In this document: one piece after another, positions 55,573 through 64,000 of the stretch
How positions within the stretch are numbered: position 1 is the stretch's first letter
Layout of the letters: every line of letters starts with the position of its first letter
Source: Teratosphaeria epicoccoides
Taxonomy: Eukaryota > Ascomycota > Dothideomycetes > Mycosphaerellales > Teratosphaeriaceae
Direction of reading: 5' to 3'
Assembly: GCA_021401465.1 (NCBI GenBank)
Contig: JADDMT010000084.1
Location: 1 to 64,000 of the forward strand
DNA length: 64,000 nucleotides
Program-made: the position numbers and the translations under genes
The notes under the pieces: model-generated
The model's database searches: none
What the model was told of the DNA's origin: nothing
The model's input: only the letters and a program-made list of their open reading frames with translations

Positions 55573-57197
55573 CTAGTAGCTCTGCGGGAATTGGCTTGCG
55601 GGCTGGCAGCTTGGTCAGCACCTTCCTTGAGCTCATCACAGCAATGCATGTCACTTACCGGAGAGTTAAGCATACTCTGCCTCTTATTTCTGCCTTTCTT
55701 GATGTGACTCTTCAGCGCGCTTGAGTCAAGGGGCTTAAGTAGCTCGAAAGAGCACAGCAGTTCGCCACTGACGCTCATGACAGCTCCCCAATTATCAAAT
55801 TCGCCGCAATAGTTTGGCGCGCTGAAGACTGTCACGAGAATCCTGTCATTGAAGAACTCGTACCCATCCTCCACAACCATATGTGCCCGACAAACCAGAT
55901 CGAAATCGTGCTTCTGCAGGAACTCCATGATAACCTTCTTGCCAAAGCAATAACTGACACCTCGCTCATTTGCTTCCCAGTCACTCTCCATATCCGCCGG
56001 ATCACTCCACAGCAGATCATTCAGCAAGCCATAGTCGGGAACGTCAGTCGGACGCGCAATGTTTCGAATGTCGTTCATATGGCTCAGGCTTGGCGACAGT
56101 CCACCGTGGACGCAGAAGATCTTTCCGGCAACGATAGCGGCGATGGGAAGTGTATTGAAGGTGTCGACGAACGTCTTCCAGACTTTGACATTGCATCGCC
56201 GTTTGCATTCGTCGTAGAAGCCGTACACTCGCGTGACATTGGCGCATTCATGATTGCCGCGGAGGAGAAAGAAGTTCTCTGGAAACCGGAGCTTGTAACA
56301 AAGCAGGAGCAGAATGGTCTCCAGCGACTGCTTGCCCCGATCCACATAATCGCCCAAAAAGAGGAAGTTAGAATTGGGCGGGAAGCCGCACATCTCGAAC
56401 ATCCTGATCAAGTCAGTATACTGCCCGTGTACGTCTCCAACGATCTTGACGGGTGGGGCGAGCTCTAGGAGAGCGGGCTGGGACAGGAATAGCTCGCGCG
56501 CAGCTGTACATATGGCCGTGATCTCGGCGTTCTTCAGGCATACGGTCTTGGTAACTTTGCCAGCATAGCCGGCGTCGACCAGTCGCTTGATCATGTCATC
56601 CAGATCTGCAGGCTTTAGCGCTCCGATCTCCATTGATGAGGAATTGCTGTCTGCAATCGCTAGCGCTGCTTGAGCGCCTTGTGCCTGCTGCGGCTGTGCG
56701 TTATTCCCTCTCACCAGTATGCCCTCCGTTGGCTCTTTGCTGGTCGCCTGATGTAATGGAGCGCCACCTGGAGGCGCATCCGATACCGCATCCACCTCAC
56801 CGCTCCGCTGCGCCTCCAAGATATCACTATGTCCGCCTCCTACACTCGCGCTCTGCGTCGGCGACGGCGGAGGCTGCGTGCCATCATCGTCTGCATCATC
56901 ATTACCACCCTTTTGCGTCAGCTTTGGCTTCCCGTCTTCTGTTGCCGAGCTGCCCCTGCGAGAGCTCGTCGCCGACTTCTCAACACCCGTATCTCCGGCT
57001 AGTGCTAACATGGATGCGCGCGGGCTATCGGAGCCTTTGGCGCCTGGCATCTTGGTTCGCAGCGCCGTTCGGAATGAGCGCGAGGACTCCTTCGTGTCTG
57101 ACTTGCTGAATGATGGGTACGAGTCCAGATTGGGGCCGGGGCCCGGCGGTGTCTGCGAGCCGGAGCTCCTTCCATCTTTTGACTGCTGATTACCCAT
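55573..57197 (-). CDS. ppz1: Serine/threonine protein phosphatase Ppz1 type
   Basis: Model: complement of 55659-57197 and 55573-55602; 522 aa. The 56-bp intron (donor GTAAGT, branch GCTGACC, acceptor GCCAG) leaves a ten-codon last exon. The ending MLNSP-PASQFPQSY is compact, as in the family; reading through the intron would add an unlikely 44-residue tail. The N-terminus MGNQQSK is a myristoylation signal. Residues 8-190 are Ser/Pro/Gln-rich and probably disordered. The catalytic domain has GDVHGQ (254-259), GDYVDRG (282-288) and RGNHE (313-317), the metal-binding signature of PP1-like enzymes, then SAPNYCGEFDN. In yeasts Ppz phosphatases control K+ and Na+ homeostasis, pH and cell-wall integrity and are inhibited by Hal3. 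No defects seen. Confidence 0.93.
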
Positions 57198-60100
57198 TGC
57201 GCGGGTGTCCCGTGCCTATTATTTCAATATGATATGCGAGGGTCAATGGTTCGACGAAATCTTGGCCGCTCTCTCCTTGCATGCACACTTGCTCTTGAAA
57301 CAGTGATCTAAACCAGACTGATGACCGCTGTGATCGAGGGTTCCCTTGACTTGATAAAAGTCTTCCTGATCTTAGGGCGGCTTGAACAAGCGAGCGAGAT
57401 ATCGCAGGCAGTGGATTTCGGCGGACGCGGTGATCAGACTCTTGGCATGAAGGCTATTGTGACCAGCGCCGGGCAGAGGGTAGTGATGGTCTGGCGGCGG
57501 AGAGGGAGACTGTCGCTCCTTGCGGGCCAGCTTTGGTACCTCTCTGCGGATGAAGCGGTGGATAAAGGCCGCAGCGCTGCCAAGCAGTGCTTATGCTTAC
57601 TAGTATGTATCTAGACTGCTTGAAGCTTGCCCTCTTCGGTGGTCCGAGCCTGCTGTGTTCGTCCGGCGTCTGGCTGTTTGGCTTGGCACCGTAGCGATCA
57701 ACAGTCGCTGTTCCTGGAGTGGGGTCGGTGCAGATGTCGCGAGTAAGGTGAGAAGTTGCACTGCTGGTCTGAACTGTGGCTGAGCGGGCGCAGTTCTTTG
57801 TGGATGCCGCCTCTGTCGTGAGCCGTGAACAAGCGATGCGCGTGTGAAGGGCTTGAACCGATACACGAGTCGTGTCAAAGGGGACTTAGGATGAATATAG
57901 ACACGTAAGGAACCAAGCACTCACGCGAAAGTCTGCAGCAACGCGGCAAGATGTTCAGATGGAGGGATCAAGCCTGTGACTTCACAACGCGGAGTAGTTC
58001 TAAACGAGCTCCACCTCCACATGATACCACAGACACTTGCCAAGGAGTCTAGACAGAACTCTTTATAGCTTCGATCGCTGGGCGCATCAAGGTTGAGACA
58101 CGTGGCATTCACATGACAACCACCCTGGGCAGCAGCAATCCATCATTCTTACGGGTGTTCAATGGCTCTGGGTTTGCAATTTTCCGTTCTACTCTTCTTG
58201 ATTCCCTCCAATGCCCTGTGTACCGAAGTCATAGCACAAATGTCCGCACGCCTCCAGAGGAATGTGTAGGTCGCCTTTGTACACAATGCCAGGTCTGACA
58301 TTCGTGCTTGCATTGAGCACGCAGCAATTGCAGCGATGACTGCCCAGGCCGCTGACGACTGCCTCTGTAGTAGCATTCACCGATCCCTCGACAAACACGC
58401 TCCAGCTGGTCCTTGCCTCTAGATGCAGTAGCACTCCGATTTCGCCCGATTCTGGACTTGGCTAACACCCATCTTCGCTGTCCGTGGTCGAGCCTGTGTC
58501 CCCGAAGGAGGAGGTCGCTCCGATTGTGCTTGCCGTCAACTTCCATGTCTGCTGCGGCAATCTCGAGCTCATCCAGCATGACCTGTGGGTAGCAAATGAT
58601 TCAAGCACCACAGTATCACATGCGGGTGTGGCGCAGATGGTATGGGAAGGTGCGAGACCGTTGGCCTTGCAATCTCACGACAACCTCTGAACACGGTGGC
58701 TCAGTCAAGAAGCACTTGCGCCACGAGTGCTTGCGTTCTTGGTTCCGCTCCTTTTAACGACCGGGCCCATGAAAGTCTTTGCGGGCTATGAAGAACGTGA
58801 GGAGGGGCGAGCAGAGACTGCTACTCACGTACTGCTCCCACAAGCAATTGTGTATAGCTTCTGTGTCGATGATCTCCAGACGAAGGTCATTTAGTGGGCT
58901 TGGATAAAACGTCAGCGCGACACATAGGCATGACATTTGCATGTCTGGATTTGTGGCGGATCTTGGGCGGCATTTCGAGAGAGGTGCTGATGGCTTAGAA
59001 CCCAACGGAAGATGTCGATGATCGGCAGTTCCAGAGAGATCTGCTCCAGCAGCGTAGATCGCGAAGACCTTCGCGACGGCGGCGCCTGAGGTCGCCACGT
59101 CGTTGACCGCTCTGTTGACGCATCCAGAATGGATCGCTCGGGTAAGTGGAAATATCGTTGCAACCTGTTTGGCGAACTTTCAGGAGATGCCAAGCTGAGC
59201 AAGTGCGACTCGCCTCACAACGCCTGCCTGCTGAGTCAACACATGCGTGAAGCTCAGCTGAGGCAAATGCCCCTGGCGACTGCAGGCCAGTGACGAGAGG
59301 GAGAGATATGCGACGAAGATTGCGTCCTCGGCGCTCTGAAGTTGATACTGACACAGCAGGCCTGCCCTCAGAGGGCTGTTGCCATGAGTCCATAAATTCA
59401 AGGAACTACCCAATCGATCGCTAATGGGTATCTGCAACCGATCAATAGACTAGAATTCACTCCTAATGTTCCAGCGCCTGCTCAATCCAAGGTTGCGATG
59501 TTGTTTCAAAATAAGCACATTCGCCACCAACATCAGCTTCCGTGCGGAACGACTGCATGGTGTCTCACGGCAATAATTCTGTGGTCGGAAGAGGTCGGGA
59601 TAGGGCCTTCGCCAGCTAAGGTAACGAGGCGACCGAGCACTGTTTTTCGAGTACTTTTGACCAGAACTATACATCGCTTCTTGAAGCCGAATGCTAAGTT
59701 CGGTAGGTTCAAGCTTCTTGATATTGACGGGAGCAATAGCTGCAGCAAAGTGGTATTTTTGGCGGTGTCATTGACGGTGACGCGGGCTTCCTTCTTGTCC
59801 TTCGAACGCTCTGGCGGTGTCAAATTGGTTGATCCCTGTCTCAATGGCAGTGACTTTGACACGGAGCTTGTCGGAACATCGTGACAGCGTAAAACTTGGT
59901 GACCTCCTCGCTCACCCACAGAAGCGTGTATGTATGCTGCACCAGCTCTCGCCCAGTCCACCAAGGGCATGAATACATCCCACACCTGTACTCAATGCCA
60001 TATCACTGTACGGCAGAATATTGACCGCGTCCCAACATTCAATCACTTCATGGACGGGAATGTCACAATCTTGCTGTCGTCGGTAGTGGTCTCCAGGCTC

Positions 60101-61442
60101 ATCCCACGGTCACCTGAACAATTTGACAATTCATTGCGCAGATATCTCGACATCCACATCGGCGTTGATGCGCATGACAATGTGAGCTCTGCTATCCTCA
60201 TCACAACGCAACGTAAGCCCAAATGGCCTCACATGGAGCCTGCTCCAATCTGCCAAGTCCACCACCACATTCCACTCCTCCACTCGCAGCTCTGGACCAT
60301 CTCCGATGCAAGCCCCACCTCGCGGCTCAGCCTCCCCTGCGTCAATCGCACTGATGGTATGCACAAAGCTTTCCCTTATCCAGACAGCTTGGTCTTGCAA
60401 AGCCCGATGCGAGAAGTCGCCAGCCGCTACCTTGACCGAATCGGGTATGGTTCGAGGGTGCAGGGGCCGTCGGCGGCACGAAGAATGGCAGCAGCTAAGG
60501 GCAAATAGAGCTCGATGACCCGGCTGCCATCTGAGAGTTCAAAGCCGCCCGGTACTTCGGGGGAGATGGGATGCCATTGTTCACGCGGGGCCGAAGGAGG
60601 TGGAGGCGGGAAGTCGTACTGAGCGTTCTTGTCTCCTGGCCGATTGAGTCGTGTCCCCGCATTTGAGCGGTCATTGGTTCGAGTCTCGTGCAGACTATCG
60701 TGGTCGGCCCTTTGTCCGCAGATGATGCCTGTCGAATGATTAGTGTTAGCACCTCAGTGTCGAGATGAATTTCGCAATCAATCTTACAGAATGGAATCAA
60801 GCATCGTAGACGAGTGACAGGGTTGCACGCGTCGCGAAGGCAGCACCGTGTCCTGCATGAGAGGCAGAGCTAGTAGTTGCTGATTTTCAGCATTTTCGTG
60901 GTGTTTATCAATGTTTGGTAAATGGACGGCATCATCCGCACAATTAATGGAAGGCCGGGCTTCACACAGAAAACCGTTTTTGTGTGTTTACATCTTGAAC
61001 GGAAGCTCCGGGGAGTGGGAACCCTGTGTAGTGACTCGTCAGATGGCTCTGAATGACGCGTTGAGATACAGCCTGGCTTGTCGACGAACGGATAGTTCCA
61101 TGCATTGGGAGATGAAGAGCGCATGTGTCCAAAGAGTTGGCGTTGTCCTGCAGGTCTTAAAGTCTTGCAAGCCTCAGGTCTTTGTGCGTTGCGACTCGAG
61201 TTGAGTAATAAGCATTGATGGCAAGTGATACATACTATCGTTTGCTTCAGCAGCTGGTCGATGCTACTCATCAGCAAATCCGTGCCTCTTGGCAATTCTA
61301 CAATGCTTAAACATTGGACGGCAATGGACTGAAGGGATGCTGGCTGGATTGAAACGTCATGAGTAGGTCTCTCCACAGGACAGATCAAGGCATCCTATAC
61401 TCATGATCCTTGTACGGACTCGTGATGACCAATGCATATATC
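57198..61442. other. Gene-poor stretch of 4.2 kb
   Basis: The left end is the Ppz1 promoter, the right end the Memo 3' flank. Many medium open frames occur on both strands (for example 59985-59533 minus, 59930-60508 plus, 59098-58754 minus, 58434-58189 minus with six cysteines), but none has a recognised domain, consistent introns or a convincing start. It may contain decayed genes or a long non-coding transcript. I see no transposon ends and no RIP signature. Confidence 0.4.
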
Positions 61443-62746
61443 TCATACCACAGCGAAGGCACTGGCGTAACTCACAGAGCTGTCGTTAACCCGGCTCACC
61501 TCACTACTCCGTTCGTACCGCACGAATTTGAACGCGCCCACACTGTCTTTGCCAGAAGCCTTGCGAACCTCTTCGATCGCGGACATGATAATACCAATTG
61601 GATGGCGACCACAAACTGTGTTTCCGCTTTCTGTGAGAACATGGCGGTTAGCGTCGAGCATGTAGTTTCAGATACTGAATGGTGACAGACTTTGTAATTG
61701 CTCAAGCCAAGCTTCATGGCTTCCGCTTTCACACGCGTCCATGCTTTCAAAGTCGACTTGCTTGATACTCTGATGGATCGCCGGATTCTTCGGCGACCTG
61801 TCGCTGGCTCGTAGATTCAACGCCGACCCAGTCGATGGGCGATAATATGTGTATCGAAATCTCAAACCCCAGTGTGCAAAATCTGAGGAGATGACAAAGG
61901 CAGTTGATGGATCTGCGAGGTACGGCGCCAGAATCTTGCCGATGGCGGCTTCAGTCGACGCAGAGGTGTTGCCTACCATTATTGGTATCATGGGAGGGAA
62001 GGCGGATGGATCGTTGCCGAAGTTTCTAGGTCACATCAGTCGTAGCCAAGGCAAAGGCAAGAGGGAGCGGTGCTTCTCACTGCGACAGAATTTTGTAGAT
62101 GTATGGGAGATGCATCTCGAGGCTATGCTCCTCTTCGTCGACGTCCTGCGACATCCAGTCGAATTGGCCAGTCTTGTGGAGCTCTGAGGTCGTCTCTCGA
62201 TCCACTACGAGGTCGCCAAGAGGTGTGCCGTAATGTGTGCATCGTGACAGTGCAGCGTTGGTGAGGTAGTGGTGGTGTGATGGACCCAGGAGGAAGACTT
62301 TTTTGCTGTGCACTCATTAGGTATGATTGATTATGGTGGCGGTGGAATTGGTAGCCAAGCGCTCCTCGATGCTGGTGGGAGGGCATGAATTGGAGATTTT
62401 TTAAGGTAGATGAAGTGCGGCACTCACGCTTTCGAGACATCCCAAGACTTGTATGCATATGCAGCCGCTGGGCCGGAGTATGAGAACCCTGCATGTCTGT
62501 AGGCTGCTCAGAATTCCAAACACATAACGCGAATACTGATATCGAATCGACTCACGGTGCAATGATCACTCTAGCACCGGACACAGGCAGTGCACGACGA
62601 CTCTCGCCCTCAGATCTGGGACCGATGCAAGATAATGGCGTCCTTACAGCTCCAAGCCATACTTCCAGTTGAGAGGCGAGCTGGGAGCCATTAGAAGTGT
62701 ACCACGAGCCTGCGTGGCTGGGATTGCGGACGGTCTCTTTCGCCAT
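61443..62746 (-). CDS. mho1: Memo/Mho1 family protein
   Basis: Model: complement of 62556-62746, 62428-62496, 62081-62305, 61676-62025, 61443-61630; five exons, 340 aa, every donor GTGAG- or GTAT-type and phases consistent. Family landmarks in order: RNPSHAGSWYT, IIAPHAGFSYSGPAAAYAY, KVFLLGPSHHHYLTNAALS, GTPLGDL, DEEEHSLEMHLPYIY, IPIMVGNTS, VISSDFAHWGLRF, CGRHPIGIIM, FVRYERSSEV, DSSVSYASAFAVV. The His residues and the Cys of CGRHPI correspond to the pocket shared with extradiol dioxygenase (LigB-like) folds. Human MEMO1 links receptor signalling to the cytoskeleton and binds redox metals; yeast Mho1 is poorly characterised. It is divergent from the next gene, with only 226 bp between start codons. 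Confidence 0.9.
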
Positions 62747-62972
62747 CTGTTGATGTGGAAGAGTGAGAGAAATGGTTGTATTGAGCAAGGCAGTGATGTC
62801 GTTTGGTCGTGAACGCGTACATATGGGCATAGTGATGCACATGTTATCACGCGTCAATGTCGCGAAGAAGATACGCGAGGGCGCGTTTCTGCCTGCCTTG
62901 TCAACACGCTTCTGGTCAAGAAATCATAGAACGCGCAGCCCAGAAGCATTCATCGCGCGTGTCATAGCGAAG
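62747..62972. promoter_or_regulatory. Bidirectional promoter between Memo and the Cys-rich gene
   Basis: 226 bp between the two start codons, reading outwards. It has several CGCG-containing words (AACGCGT, ATCACGCG, CGCGTGTC). Shared control is an inference. Confidence 0.4.
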
Positions 62973-63695
62973 ATGGCGCTCAAACGGAAACGATCAACCA
63001 CATCCTTCTCCTCGCCATCAACCACCATTTCCTCACATAGCGACATGGATCTAGACACCACATCCAGCATCCCTTTCTTCTTTCCACCAAATAAACCAGT
63101 CTTCTTCCCTCAGCCAAAGGCGACATGGAATTGCCCGACGTATCAAGATGCGCCTTCAGATCACTACATCAGCCGCACGCGCAAACGGCACAGAGACGAT
63201 CGACCAGATGAAGGCACGGTATATGGTGTGTAGCTTGTCGTATTACTTCCTGCGGATATTCTTGCTGATCGCCGACGTGCTTCAGCTTCAACTGTGCAGA
63301 GACTCTTTGACGCACAGCGAAGACGTCCGAATGCTGCACCAATCCCTTCACGATCGGACCCCACGTCGCGCCCACAAACAGCAACGAGTAATGCATCATT
63401 CTCCCAACGTCCGGCATCGCAACGCAGTAACCTACATACGTTTTGGAAAATTGCGCAGCCGCCAAAGGAAGACGTTGGAATGATGGACGTTGATGTCGGC
63501 GGATGGGGAGTGACGAGAAGCGTGACAAAATGTGAAGACTGCGACGGGTTTCTGCAGGCGGATAATGTCATGGACATTGATGAGGGCGTTCTGGAGCAGG
63601 AGATGAGCTGCGCGGTCTGCACGAGGAGGGTCTGCGATACTTGCGCACACCATGGCGATTTGAGGGTCTGTCTAGGATGTGCTGGAGGACGATGA
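62973..63695 (+). CDS. Small protein with C-terminal cysteine-pair zinc-binding region
   Basis: Preferred model: exons 62973-63225 and 63286-63695, 60-bp intron (GTGTGT...TTCAG), 220 aa; joining gives VYASTVQRLFDAQRRRP. Another pair (donor 63219, acceptor 63299) also keeps the frame. The N-terminal half is Ser/Thr-rich with a basic RKRHRDDRPDE patch. The C-terminus has CX2C pairs: CEDCDGF, CAVCTRRVCDTCAHHG and CLGCAGGR, seven to eight Cys plus His, probably binding two zinc ions. I do not recognise a named family with certainty. It is probably nuclear because of the basic patch. Divergent from Memo. Confidence 0.72.
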
Positions 63696-64000
63696 TGCAG
63701 CAATATCGCGCATCAGCACACAAACGCCGACATCAGAGATCGAGCATTGTGGTGCCTGGTACGGCTGAGACCGTTGAGCCATGCAACATATGCTTGAAAG
63801 TAGCCAATGACTACGTTCATCTCGACGACTTTCAGCCTGCGGCGTCAGATCTTCCTTGCGCATGCCCTCAACAAACATATCAGGCCTGTGGAGAGCTATC
63901 AGCTCGGCCATAGCTCGGGAGAAGGCGTGCAGACTACATATACTTAAGGCTGGCTTACGTAACCCATAATGCCGTCTCGAGCGACGCAACCCAACGCTGG
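63696..64000. other. Right-edge flank
   Basis: The 3' flank of the Cys-rich gene. A minus-strand open frame (63989-63672) overlaps the end of that gene and has no recognisable domain. Confidence 0.35.

Noticed and set aside
59816..59849. Aldo-keto-reductase-like string (TAIETGINQFDTARAF) on the minus strand
   Set aside because: Only about 15 residues match, with stops close by and no other family motifs; probably chance or a very old remnant.
59533..60508. Overlapping 128-192 aa open frames on both strands
   Set aside because: No domains, no consistent introns, open on both strands at once, so I do not call a gene.
60640..60710. tRNA-like GGTTCGAGTC box
   Set aside because: The stems around it do not pair and no A box or acceptor stem is present at the right distance.

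Overview
The window looks like a nuclear chromosome segment of a filamentous ascomycete (Pezizomycotina; a Dothideomycete is my guess, at low confidence). Three things point there: short introns of about 45-80 bp with GTAAGT-like donors and CTAAC/CTGAC branch sites, orthologues of Cdh1, Ppz1 and Memo/Mho1, and repeats carrying the signature of RIP (repeat-induced point mutation, CpA to TpA). The window splits sharply near 42,745. To the left is a block of nested, RIP-damaged transposons. To the right is ordinary single-copy, gene-bearing sequence.

Left block (1-42,744). Most of it is several copies of one Ty3/gypsy chromovirus, called here Fam360 because all six LTRs are exactly 360 bp. R1 (1-2188, minus) is cut by the window edge and lies inside a gag fragment, R2 (2189-2935). 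R3 (2936-18115, minus) is end-to-end and is split by L1 (7771-14776, plus), an intact-length 7,006-bp element of a second Ty3/gypsy family with 484-bp LTRs and a perfect 5-bp target duplication. R4 (18116-21765, plus) is a 3' half. R5 (21766-22343) is another gag fragment. R6 (22344-42408, plus) is split by P1 (23834-37545), a 13.7-kb DNA transposon with a Plavaka-type transposase and several passenger genes. Reading frames are broken almost entirely by TAG and TAA codons, as expected from RIP of Trp and Gln codons.

The most unusual feature is an antisense gene between the integrase-chromodomain and the 3' LTR of Fam360. It is present in all three copies that include this region, always 1,497 bp long. 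It has a TATA box exactly 163 bp upstream of its ATG, a conserved 51-bp spliceosomal intron in the antisense orientation, paired cysteines and lysine-rich, nuclear-localisation-like stretches. L1, from a different family, has its own antisense ORF at the same place, with a Zn(II)2Cys6-like cysteine spacing followed by a coiled coil. Fam360 also shows the hallmarks of Tf1-like self-priming.

Right block (42,745-64,000). In order: a two-domain ABM (antibiotic biosynthesis monooxygenase-like) protein with a premature stop; a Gln/Pro-rich gene with two internal stops; a secreted-type MGH1-like glycoside hydrolase with a C-terminal carbohydrate-binding module; a BCS1-like AAA remnant that has lost its ATPase core; the APC/C activator Cdh1; the phosphatase Ppz1; a 4-kb gene-poor stretch; and a divergent pair, Memo/Mho1 and a small cysteine-rich protein. 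Cdh1 and Ppz1 look intact and are conserved regulators of the cell cycle and of ion homeostasis. The two genes nearest the transposon block carry stops, at least two of which are RIP-type changes, suggesting mutation leaking from repeats into neighbouring genes.

Everything comes from reading the sequence and remembered family motifs. No database search was possible, and exon models are by eye.
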